Shown one piece after another: positions 50,353 through 57,949 of a stretch of DNA of 64,000 nt. A program made the translations under genes and the position numbers. Origin of the DNA: Amycolatopsis suaedae (lineage in GTDB: Bacteria > Actinomycetota > Actinomycetes > Mycobacteriales > Pseudonocardiaceae). Numbering within the stretch: position 1 is the first letter of the stretch; each line of letters opens with the position of its first letter. The notes beneath the pieces are model-generated. The model did not search any database. It saw nothing but the letters and a program-made list of their open reading frames with translations, and was not told the origin of the DNA. The stretch is from positions 248,001 through 312,000 of the forward strand of contig NZ_SFCC01000005.1 in assembly GCF_004214935.1 (NCBI RefSeq), written 5' to 3'.

Positions 50353-50707
50353 GGTGCGCCGCCAGGCCGAGAACCGCGCCGACCAGGACGCGGCCGGGGT
50401 CGGTCAGCCGGTACATCACCATGCGCCCGTCGCGGCGGGCCGCGACCAGGCCGGCGATCTTGAGCTGCCGCAGGTGGTGCGACACCAGGTTCTGCGCCTG
50501 CCCCACGACCCAGGCCATGTCGCACACGCACAGCTCGTCGCCGCCCACCAGGGCCGCCGCGATCGTCAGCCGGGTGGGATCCCCCAGCGCCTTGGCGGCG
50601 CCCGCCGCGGGTTCCACCTCCGCCAGAGGCGGCAGTCCCGCCCGGATCGCCTCGGCGTGCGGGAGGTCGAGGCACAACAGGTCACAGGCATCAGGCTGGT
50701 CGCTCAC
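50345..50707 (-). CDS. CadC/SmtB-type metal-sensing ArsR repressor
   Basis: The 120-residue repressor has the alpha3N-type metal ligands of CadC: N-terminal Cys8 and Cys12 (DACDLLCLD) and Cys60 and Cys62 in ELCVCD. The full pattern (D-C-x3-C...ELCVCDMAWVVGQAQNLVSHHLRQL) parallels Staphylococcus CadC closely, so Cd2+/Pb2+/Zn2+ sensing is expected. GTG 50707 lies at the predicted start of a TAGTAT (-10) promoter, so the message may be leaderless. It is coupled to the ATPase gene by an 8-base overlap. Confidence 0.92.
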   Translation of the reverse strand: MSDQPDACDLLCLDLPHAEAIRAGLPPLAEVEPAAGAAKALGDPTRLTIAAALVGGDELCVCDMAWVVGQAQNLVSHHLRQLKIAGLVAARRDGRMVMYRLTDPGRVLVGAVLGLAAHRG

Positions 50708-50713
50708 CAGCCC

Positions 50714-50719
50714 ATACTA
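50714..50719 (-). promoter_or_regulatory. -10 element of the metal-sensor operon
   Basis: TAGTAT on the minus strand, six bases before GTG 50707, in a locally AT-rich stretch (AATCAATGACTG) unlike the surrounding DNA. A good -35 is not visible. The position predicts a leaderless transcript. Confidence 0.5.
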
Positions 50720-50723
50720 ACAG

Positions 50724-51695
50724 TCATTGATTTATTGGAACGCCGATCGACCGCATCAGCATCGGCAGGGACCGGTGCAGCTCGCGTTCCCAGTAGGGCC
50801 AGGTGTGCCTGCCCGGCCCGTAGAAGCTCGTGACCACGCGCACGCCCACCTGGTCGAGCCGGTGTGCCAGCGCCACTGCCTGCTCACCGAGCAGCTGCTC
50901 CAGCCCGTCGTGCCCGGAACCGGACGGGTCCAGCGGGCCCGGCCGGCCGTCGCCCGTGGACAGGTACACCGGGATCCCGCGCAACCGGCGGGCCAGGTCG
51001 AACGGGTTGTGCGCGGCCCAGATCCGGGCGTCGGCCACCGGGTCACCCCACAGCCCGTCCGGATCGGCACCGAAGTTCCGCACGATCTGCCGCAGCGCGT
51101 CGGTGGTGCGCGGCCCCTGATAGGTGGTGTGGACAACCCCGCTGTAGGAGGCCGCCGCACGGAACATGCCAGGGTGCCGCGCCGCGTAGGACAGGGCGCC
51201 GAAGCCGCCCATCGACAGCCCGGCGACCGCGCGGGCGGGACCGGACCGGTAACGCCGTTCCAGTAGCCGACGCAGCTCGGTCAGGTGGAAGGTCTCCCAC
51301 GCCGGGCCGTCGAGCCAGTCCGAGTAGAACCCGGCCTGCCCGCCGTCCGGCATGACGATCAGCGCGTCGAGGTCGCGGGTGTGCTCGGCGACGTCGGTCT
51401 TCTCGGTCCAGTCGCGGTGTCCCCCGCCCTTCTGCCCGCAGCAGCCGTGCAGCAGGTACAGCGTCGGCCACCGGTGGCCCTGCCGTGCCCGCCAGCCCTG
51501 GGGCAGCAGCAGCCGGACGCCGACCTCGGCCCGTAGCGCGTCGCTGCGGACGACCAGTTCGAGCAGCCGGTCGCCGACCATCCGCTCGCTGACGACCGTG
51601 GCGCGGTCGCCGGTGGCACTCGCGGGCGCGGCGGCCAGCAACCCCGCCAGCAACGCGAGCACGGTGAGCAGGACAGCCAGAACTCGTGCACGCAT
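50724..51695 (-). CDS. secreted esterase, D/antigen-85-like family
   Basis: The 323-residue protein has a signal peptide (about 1-27) and an esterase_PHB/esterase-D-type hydrolase: TLYLLHGCCGQKGGGHRDW, nucleophile Ser in VAGLSMGGFGALSYAARH (about 180), SGVVHTTYQGP, acid Asp and late His in YGPGRHTWPYW. The family covers secreted acyl-esterases, feruloyl esterases and Ag85 mycolyltransferases; the substrate is open. The start ATG 51695 has AGGAGGAG upstream. It is downstream of the LuxR response regulator, 71 bases apart. Confidence 0.87.
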   Translation of the reverse strand: MRARVLAVLLTVLALLAGLLAAAPASATGDRATVVSERMVGDRLLELVVRSDALRAEVGVRLLLPQGWRARQGHRWPTLYLLHGCCGQKGGGHRDWTEKTDVAEHTRDLDALIVMPDGGQAGFYSDWLDGPAWETFHLTELRRLLERRYRSGPARAVAGLSMGGFGALSYAARHPGMFRAAASYSGVVHTTYQGPRTTDALRQIVRNFGADPDGLWGDPVADARIWAAHNPFDLARRLRGIPVYLSTGDGRPGPLDPSGSGHDGLEQLLGEQAVALAHRLDQVGVRVVTSFYGPGRHTWPYWERELHRSLPMLMRSIGVPINQ

Positions 51696-51766
51696 GGACG
51701 CTCCTCCTGGCCCGGCTGAATGCGCTTTCCCCAGCCCACCGAGGCTGGCACGGCGCCCCCACCCGG

Positions 51767-52420
51767 TCAAGCGCCGGGCCGGCGCAGCAGCCCGGCACGC
51801 TGCGCGATCAACGCGGCCTGCACGCGGTTGCCGACCCCGAGCTTGGCCAGGACCGTGCTGACGTGGTCCTTGATCGTGCCCCGGCTCAGGTGCATCCGGA
51901 CGCCGATGGCCAGATTCGACAGCCCCTCGGCGAGCAGGACGAGGACCTCCCGCTCGCGCTTGGTCAGCCGCGCCACGCCGGCGGAGGCGGCCGACCGGGC
52001 CGCGGTGTCCAGGTAGTCGTCGGCGGCCGAACGGGTGACGTCGCGCGACAGCACCACGCCGCCGCTGGCCAACGTCCGGATGTACTGGGCGAGGTGCTGC
52101 GGCTCGGTGTCCTTGAGGAAGAAACCCGCCGCACCGCAACGCAGAGCGGCGGCGACGTTCTCGCCGGAGCCCGCCGTCGTCAGCATCGCGACGGCGGGCG
52201 GGCGCGGCATCGCCCGCAGCTGCCGGACAACGGTGAGCGCGTCGACGCCGGGCGTCCGGATGTCGAGCAGCACGACGTCGGGCCCGCGCAGTCCGACCTC
52301 CCGCACGGCCAGCGCACCGGTCGTGGTGGCCACGACGTCGATGTCAGCCGTCCCACGGAAGATGAGTTCGAGCCCGAACCGAACCAGCGCCTCGTCGTCC
52401 ACCACGACCACCCGGATCAC
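51767..52420 (-). CDS. LuxR/NarL-type response regulator
   Basis: The 217-residue protein has a REC domain (VIRVVVVDDEALVRFG, phospho-acceptor Asp in VVLLDIRTPG, conserved Lys in FFLKDTEP) and a C-terminal LuxR HTH (LTKREREVLVLLAEGLSNLAIGVRMHLSRGTIKDHVSTVLAKLGV). GTG 52420 is the domain start. No sensor kinase gene is in view. It is divergent from the EEP hydrolase gene; the gap holds a GGATA-AG-TATCC repeat and the shared 26-bp element. Confidence 0.9.
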   Translation of the reverse strand: MIRVVVVDDEALVRFGLELIFRGTADIDVVATTTGALAVREVGLRGPDVVLLDIRTPGVDALTVVRQLRAMPRPPAVAMLTTAGSGENVAAALRCGAAGFFLKDTEPQHLAQYIRTLASGGVVLSRDVTRSAADDYLDTAARSAASAGVARLTKREREVLVLLAEGLSNLAIGVRMHLSRGTIKDHVSTVLAKLGVGNRVQAALIAQRAGLLRRPGA

Positions 52421-52443
52421 ACCGGCGAACCGTATGGAGCGCG

Positions 52444-52461
52444 GGATAAGTATCCGATAAG
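52444..52461. promoter_or_regulatory. GATAAG repeats in the response regulator / EEP gap
   Basis: GATAAG occurs twice (52445-52450 and 52456-52461), 11 bp apart, and GGATA-AG-TATCC (52444-52455) forms an inverted repeat. The arrangement is one helical turn and suits a dimeric regulator, possibly the adjacent response regulator acting on itself. Confidence 0.4.
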
Positions 52462-52465
52462 CGCA

Positions 52466-52491
52466 ACCTTGCGGCAGGACCGTAGAGACAG
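52466..52491 (+). promoter_or_regulatory. shared 26-bp promoter element, copy 1
   Basis: ACCTTGCGGCAGGACCGTAG...ACAG, 29 bases before the EEP start. It is identical at 25 of 26 positions to the element before the S8 protease gene (minus strand, 61120-61145), and the leaders behind both share CGGGGTG at the same offset. Confidence 0.75.
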
Positions 52492-52520
52492 GGCCCGGGC
52501 AGCCGGGGTGCAATCCGGGT

Positions 52521-53387
52521 ATGCGAAGCGCCCGAAGGATGCTGGCTGCCCTCGTGGCGGCCGCGGCCCTGCTGGTCCCGGTCACCTTCGCCGGGACGTC
52601 GTCCGCGGCCGCCACCGTGTCCGTGCTGTCCTACAACCTCTGGCACCAGGGATCCCACGGCGGCGGGATCGAGGTGGCCATCGACGCCATCCGCCGGTCC
52701 GGCGCCAACGTCGTGGCCCTGCAGGAAAGCGGCAACGGCGCGACGTCCAGGATCGCGAACGCCCTCGGCTGGAGCCACACCGCCGAGGGCTGGGACATCG
52801 ACGTGATCAGCAAGCTGCCGATCGCCGAGCAGGACTGGACGTCCTGGAGCGACACCGGCGCGCAGGCCATCGCCGCGAAGATCGCCGGGGTGTGGGTGTA
52901 CTCGATCCACCTCGACCACACGAAGTACGGCCCGTACAACGCGTGCTTCGACCGGGACAGCGTCCAGACGATCCTCGCCGACGAGTCCAACCGCAAGCGC
53001 CAGGCCGAGCAGATCGCCGAGTGGACCGGCTCGTCGCCGGGGATCGTCGCCGGTGACCTGAACACGCCGTCGCACCTCGACTGGACCGCGGCCACGAAGG
53101 CCACCCACTGCGGGTACGAGATCGCCTGGCCGGCGACCAAGGCGTTCGAGGCCAAGGGATTCCGCGACTCCTTCCGGCAGATCCACCCCGACCCGGCCAG
53201 GACGCCGGGCGACACCTGGTCGCCGGTGGAGAAGACCAACAACGGCAGGCCCGAACCGCAGGACCGGATCGACTACGTCCTCTACCGCGGCTCCTCGATC
53301 TCGGTCCGGAACTCCGCGACCTACGGCGGCTGGAACGGGTGGAACTCCGACCACCTCGCCGTCCTCACCACGTTCACCGTGTCATGA
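52521..53387 (+). CDS. secreted endonuclease/exonuclease/phosphatase family protein
   Basis: The 288-residue protein has a signal peptide (about 1-30) and the EEP fold: VLSYNLWHQG, ALQESGNG (metal Glu), VAGDLNTPSH (Asp-x-Asn), RIDYVLYR (catalytic Asp) and WNSDHLAVL (Ser-Asp-His). Extracellular members include DNase I-like nucleases and sphingomyelinases; secretion and the Trp-rich loops fit a phosphodiesterase acting on DNA or lipid. It overlaps the GH76 start by 4 bases (ATGA), so the two are produced together. The 26-bp shared element precedes it. Confidence 0.9.
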   Translation: MRSARRMLAALVAAAALLVPVTFAGTSSAAATVSVLSYNLWHQGSHGGGIEVAIDAIRRSGANVVALQESGNGATSRIANALGWSHTAEGWDIDVISKLPIAEQDWTSWSDTGAQAIAAKIAGVWVYSIHLDHTKYGPYNACFDRDSVQTILADESNRKRQAEQIAEWTGSSPGIVAGDLNTPSHLDWTAATKATHCGYEIAWPATKAFEAKGFRDSFRQIHPDPARTPGDTWSPVEKTNNGRPEPQDRIDYVLYRGSSISVRNSATYGGWNGWNSDHLAVLTTFTVS

Positions 53388-55168
53388 GACCCGTGCTGCT
53401 GGCAGCCGCCCTGGTGGGCGGCCTGCTCGGCGCGCCCGCGCAGGCGCCCGCCGCCGAGGCGGTGTGCTTCCTGTCGTGCGACCGGCTCGACCCATCCCGT
53501 GCCGGGCAGGAGACGTTCCCGGTGCCGGAGAAGAACCTCAACGGCCGCAGGCTGGTGCTGCACGTGTCCGACGCCGACGGCATGGCCTGGGGCAGCATCG
53601 ACGACGGCGTGCGGGGCGACGCGGTGTGGCTGGACCGGTCGTGGGACGGCGGCCGCACCTGGGAAGGCCTGCTCGGCAAGGCCGCCATCCCGGACACGTG
53701 GACCGGTACCCGGACGCTCATGTACAACATCTCCGACCCCGGCGGTCACCGGCGCGGCCTGATCAGGGCCTGCGGGGACGCCGCGGGCGTCGGCTGCACC
53801 GACTGGGTGTACCCGGTGGTGTGCGACGTCCGCTGCGACCACACCGACGCCGGGCAGGCAATCGGCGACGTGCGGCCGGTGCCGCCGGCCACGCTGGCGG
53901 GCCGGAGCATCAGCCTGCACACCGACGCCAACGGCATGGCGTGGGCCGGCATCGAGGCAGGCGGCCCCGGTGACGAGGTCTGGCTGGACCGCTCCTGGAA
54001 CGAGGGTGCGAGCTGGCCGGACGGGTCGTCGCTGGGCCGGATCACGGTGTCCGGCACGGGCGCCCGCACGGCGATGTTCGCCACCCGCGATCCGCGTGCC
54101 CGCCTGTACGGCGGTGCCGTCCGCGCGTGCGGGCGGGCGTCGAGCGGGCAGAACGGCGCCTGCACGGCGTGGGCCCGCCCCTCCCCCACCCGGGCCGGCG
54201 CGGCGGCCGACGCGCTGATGTACTCCTACTCCCCGCATCCGGGGTGGTGGCCGAGCAGCTGGTGGAACACCGCGGCCACGCTGACGACGGTGATCGAGCT
54301 CGGCGACCGGAGCCACGACTGGGTCATCGGGCGGACGTTTGAGCAGAACAAGGGCGTCTTCCCGGCCGGGGGCCGCAGCAGTGACCCGATCGAGGGCAAC
54401 TTCGTCAGCCGCGCGATCGACGACTCGGCCTGGTGGGGCCTGGCCTGGGTGGCGGCCTACGACCGCACCGGCGAGTCCCGCTATCTCACGATGGCCACCA
54501 CGATCGCGGACTACGTGCACGGGTACTGGGACACCGGAACCTGCGGCGGTGGTGTGTGGTGGGACCGGGAGCGCACCTACAAGAACGCCGTCACCGCGGG
54601 TCTCTACCTGCGGCTCGCCGCGGCCGTCCACAACCGGACCCCGGGCGACACCGTGTGGCGCGGCCGCGCCCGAACCGCGGCGGACTGGTACCTGCGCAGC
54701 GGGCTGATCAACGGCGCGAGCCTGGTCAACGACGGACTGACCAGGGACTGCCGCAACAACGGCCAGACCGTCTGGACCTACAACCAGGGGCTGGCCATCG
54801 GCGGTTTCCTCGAGGCGTGGCGGGCCACCGGCGACGGCGCGTTGCTGGACACCGCCCGCCGCCTCGCCGACGCGGCCGTCACCGGGCTCACCCGCGACGG
54901 GGTGCTGACCGAGTCGTGTGACGTCGGCACCCGCACCTGCGATGACAACCAGAAGCAGTTCAAGGGAATCTTCAGCCGGTACCTCGCCGACCTGGCCCGG
55001 GTCACCGGCGGGTACGCCGGCTTCGCCGCCCGGCAGGCCGAGTCGATCTGGTCCCGCGACCGGGACCCGCTCAACCGGATCGGACAACGCTGGGCGGGCG
55101 GCAGCCCGAACCAGCTCGACTGGCGCACCCAGGCCAGCGGCCTCGGCGCCCTCATCGCGGCACGGTGA
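53384..55168 (+). CDS. secreted GH76 alpha-1,6-mannanase with duplicated N-terminal domain
   Basis: The 594-residue protein has a signal peptide (about 1-25). Two about 115-residue repeats (28-141 and 147-263) follow, each with a CDR or CDH start, PVP...LxGRxxxLH, DADGMAW or DANGMAW, GDxVWLDRSW and a closing RACG...C.W; the repeats are possible binding modules. A GH76 catalytic domain (about 275-590) has the Asp pair Asp346-Asp347 in SRAIDDSAWWGLAW. GH76 enzymes cut alpha-1,6-mannan backbones (fungal or actinobacterial cell walls). The gene is coupled to the EEP gene and 11 bases upstream of the GH2 gene. Confidence 0.9.
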   Translation: MRPVLLAAALVGGLLGAPAQAPAAEAVCFLSCDRLDPSRAGQETFPVPEKNLNGRRLVLHVSDADGMAWGSIDDGVRGDAVWLDRSWDGGRTWEGLLGKAAIPDTWTGTRTLMYNISDPGGHRRGLIRACGDAAGVGCTDWVYPVVCDVRCDHTDAGQAIGDVRPVPPATLAGRSISLHTDANGMAWAGIEAGGPGDEVWLDRSWNEGASWPDGSSLGRITVSGTGARTAMFATRDPRARLYGGAVRACGRASSGQNGACTAWARPSPTRAGAAADALMYSYSPHPGWWPSSWWNTAATLTTVIELGDRSHDWVIGRTFEQNKGVFPAGGRSSDPIEGNFVSRAIDDSAWWGLAWVAAYDRTGESRYLTMATTIADYVHGYWDTGTCGGGVWWDRERTYKNAVTAGLYLRLAAAVHNRTPGDTVWRGRARTAADWYLRSGLINGASLVNDGLTRDCRNNGQTVWTYNQGLAIGGFLEAWRATGDGALLDTARRLADAAVTGLTRDGVLTESCDVGTRTCDDNQKQFKGIFSRYLADLARVTGGYAGFAARQAESIWSRDRDPLNRIGQRWAGGSPNQLDWRTQASGLGALIAAR

Positions 55169-55179
55169 CAGGAGCAGTC

Positions 55180-57906
55180 ATGAGACGTTTCCTCGGCGTG
55201 GCAACGGCATTCCTCATCGCGGCCGGCTCCGTGGCCGCCGTGGCACCCGCGGCCGCCGCGGCCTGGGAGCCGAAGGTCCCGCCGCTGACGACCCCGTGGA
55301 CCGGCCAGGTGTCGCCGGACAACGCCCTGCCCGAGTACCCGCGTCCGCAGCTGGTCCGCTCGGAGTGGCAGAACCTGAACGGAGTCTGGGAGTTCACCGG
55401 CGCGCCGAACATCAATACGCCGCCGACCGGGCAGCGGCTCCCGGAGTCCGTGCTGGTGCCCTACCCGATCGAGTCGGCGTTGTCGGGCATCATGCGGCAC
55501 GAGGACAGCATGTTCTACCGCCGGACCTTCACCGTCCCGGACGGCTGGGCAGGCAGGCGGATCATGCTGAACTTCGGCGCCGTCACCTGGGAGACCCGGG
55601 TGTGGGTGAACGGCACCCAGGTCGGCAGGCACACCGGCGGCTTCGACGCGTTCTCCTTCGACATCACCGGCGCGCTGCGCGACGGCGACAACGAGATCAT
55701 CGTCGGCGCGTACTCGCCGGTCGACGGCAACCGGTTCCCGATCGGCAAGCAGCGCCGTAATCCGGACGGCATCTGGTACACGGCGGCGTCGGGCATCTGG
55801 CAGACCGTGTGGCTGGAACCGGTCGCCGCCCAGCACGTCACACGCCTGGACACCACCCCGGACGTCGCGGCGGGCATGCTGGACCTGGTGGTGCAGGGCA
55901 GTCCGGGCCAGCAGGTGAGGGCCGAAGTGCTGACCGGGGGAACCGTGGTGGGCACGGCCACCGGGACGTCGGGAAGCCGCCTGCGGGTGCCGGTGCCGAA
56001 CGCGCGGCTGTGGTCGCCGGGCGACCCATTCCTCTACGACCTGCGCGTCACCATGGGCTCCGACGTGGTCACCGGTTACTTCGGCATGCGCTCGCTGGGC
56101 AAGGCGATGGTCGGCGGGGTGATGCGGCCGCTGCTGAACGGCCGGTTCGTGTTCCAGCTCGGCACCCTGGACCAGGGTTACTGGCCGGACGGCATCTATA
56201 CGGCACCGACCGACGAGGCGCTGCGGTTCGACCTGGAACGGCAGAAGGCGCTGGGCTTCAACATGGTCCGCAAGCACATCAAGGTGGAGCCGGCCCGCTG
56301 GTTCTACTGGGCGGACCGGCTCGGGCTGCTGGTGTGGCAGGACATGCCGTCGCTGGACGCCGTCGACGACACCTCGGCGGAGAGCCGGGTGAACTTCGAG
56401 GCGGAACTGCGCCGGATCGTCGACCAGCTCAAGGGCATCACGTCGATCGTGCAGTGGGTGCCGTTCAACGAGGGCTGGGGCGAGTACGACAACTCGCGCA
56501 TCGTCGACGTGGTGCGGTCCCACGACCCGACCCGGCTGATCAACCACAACTCGGGTTCCAACTGCTGCGTGTCCGATCCGATGGCGGGCAACGGGGACGT
56601 CATCGACGACCATGCGTACCAGATGTCCGGCGGCACCCGCACGCCCGACGCCACCCGGATCGCGGTGCTCGGCGAGTACGGCGGTCTGGGCAGGCGGGTG
56701 CCGGGGCACGAGTGGGAGCCGGGTGCCGGGTTCGCCTACGGTGCGCTGTATCCCGACGAGAACTCGCTGGCCACCCGCTACGAGACGATCACCGCCGAGG
56801 TGGCACGGTTCGTGCAGACCCGGGGGCTGTCCGGTTCGGTGTACACCGAGCCGTACGACCTGGAGAACGAGGTCAACGGCTTCTACACCTACGACCGGCG
56901 GGTGCTCAAGATGTCCGAGGCGCGGGTGCGGGCGGTCAACCAGCGTGTCCTGGACGCCGCGAACGGGACGTCGGTGAACCAGGGCGAGCTGGTGTCGCTG
57001 CGGGTCACCACCCCCGGCTACACCAACCGGTACCTGCGGCACCGCGACGCGCTGGCGCGCACCGACACCGACGACGGCAGCGACGTCCTCAAGCAGGACG
57101 CGACCTACTGGGCGCGGCCCGGGCTGGCGTCGGCGGCGTGCGTGTCGTTCGAGTCGCGTAACTTCCCCGGCCGCTACCTGCGGCACGCGAACTCGCGGCT
57201 GCGCAACGACCCGGGCGACGGGACGGCCGGCTTCGCCGGTGACGCCACGTTCTGTCCCCGGCAGGGCTCCGGCGCGACGGCGCTGGAGTCGTTCAACCAG
57301 CCGGGCGCGTTCGTCCGGCACTACGCCGAATCGGTCTACCTGGCCCGGTCCGGCGGCCCGAACCCGTGGGACACCCCGGCGAGCTTCGCGGCGGACACCA
57401 CGTGGGCCGCGGTGATCCCGCTCTGGCGCAGCGGTGCCGACCTGACGAGGGACGCCGCCCGGTCGTTCCGGGTGACCACCCCCGGGTTCACCGACCGCTA
57501 CCTGCGCCACCGCGACGGCCTGGCCCGCACCGACGTCGTGACGGCGGCGAGCCCCGGCCTGCTCAAGGCCGACGCGACGTTCGTGGTCCGCCGCGGCCTG
57601 GCCGACCCGTCGTGTTTCTCGCTGGAGTCCCGCAACTTCCCGGGCTCCTGGCTGCGGCACGCGAACTTCCGGGTCCGCCTGTCCGGCAACGAGGGGACCG
57701 ACCTGTTCCGGCGGGACGCGACGTTCTGCGCCCAGCCCGGCACCGGCGGCGTGCGCCTTGCCTCGCTCAACGAGCTGGGCACCCACGTCCGCCACTACGC
57801 CGAGGAGGTCTGGGTGGCGGCCAACGGCGGGGCGCAGGCCTACGACAACCCGGCCTCCTACGCCCAGGACGTGACCTGGTCCGTCACCGCCCCCTGGACC
57901 CCGTAG
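55180..57906 (+). CDS. secreted GH2 glycosidase with two AbfB (CBM42) modules
   Basis: The 908-residue protein has a signal peptide (about 1-28), a GH2 sugar-binding and Ig-like region (WQNLNGVWEF, TFTVPDGW, VTWETRVWVNG), and a barrel with acid/base Glu431 in VPFNEGWGEY and candidate nucleophile Glu499 in VLGEYGGLG. Two AbfB domains follow (about 605-750 and 760-905): each has RVTTPGxTxRYLRHRD, xSFESRNFPGxxLRHAN and FVRHYAE or HVRHYAE. AbfB binds arabinofuranose side chains, so arabinoxylan or arabinogalactan decoration is the likely substrate context. Beta-galactosidase, beta-mannosidase or beta-glucuronidase activity cannot be separated from sequence. Confidence 0.92.
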   Translation: MRRFLGVATAFLIAAGSVAAVAPAAAAAWEPKVPPLTTPWTGQVSPDNALPEYPRPQLVRSEWQNLNGVWEFTGAPNINTPPTGQRLPESVLVPYPIESALSGIMRHEDSMFYRRTFTVPDGWAGRRIMLNFGAVTWETRVWVNGTQVGRHTGGFDAFSFDITGALRDGDNEIIVGAYSPVDGNRFPIGKQRRNPDGIWYTAASGIWQTVWLEPVAAQHVTRLDTTPDVAAGMLDLVVQGSPGQQVRAEVLTGGTVVGTATGTSGSRLRVPVPNARLWSPGDPFLYDLRVTMGSDVVTGYFGMRSLGKAMVGGVMRPLLNGRFVFQLGTLDQGYWPDGIYTAPTDEALRFDLERQKALGFNMVRKHIKVEPARWFYWADRLGLLVWQDMPSLDAVDDTSAESRVNFEAELRRIVDQLKGITSIVQWVPFNEGWGEYDNSRIVDVVRSHDPTRLINHNSGSNCCVSDPMAGNGDVIDDHAYQMSGGTRTPDATRIAVLGEYGGLGRRVPGHEWEPGAGFAYGALYPDENSLATRYETITAEVARFVQTRGLSGSVYTEPYDLENEVNGFYTYDRRVLKMSEARVRAVNQRVLDAANGTSVNQGELVSLRVTTPGYTNRYLRHRDALARTDTDDGSDVLKQDATYWARPGLASAACVSFESRNFPGRYLRHANSRLRNDPGDGTAGFAGDATFCPRQGSGATALESFNQPGAFVRHYAESVYLARSGGPNPWDTPASFAADTTWAAVIPLWRSGADLTRDAARSFRVTTPGFTDRYLRHRDGLARTDVVTAASPGLLKADATFVVRRGLADPSCFSLESRNFPGSWLRHANFRVRLSGNEGTDLFRRDATFCAQPGTGGVRLASLNELGTHVRHYAEEVWVAANGGAQAYDNPASYAQDVTWSVTAPWTP

Positions 57907-57923
57907 GCACGCGCCACCCACCG

Positions 57924-57946
57924 CACGTGAAGGCCACCTTCACGTG
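57924..57946. repeat. GTGAAGG-type palindrome between convergent genes
   Basis: CACGTGAAGG-CCA-CCTTCACGTG is a perfect 10-bp stem with a 3-base loop, 17 bases after the GH2 stop and just before the S8 protease stop. It probably terminates both transcripts. It is a member of the dispersed hairpin family. Confidence 0.75.
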
Positions 57947-57949
57947 GTT

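Noticed and set aside
54778..57921. Minus-strand open frame of 1047 codons opposite GH76 and GH2
   Set aside because: The opposite strand carries well-supported GH76/GH2 domains; this frame shows only shadow composition and no domain.
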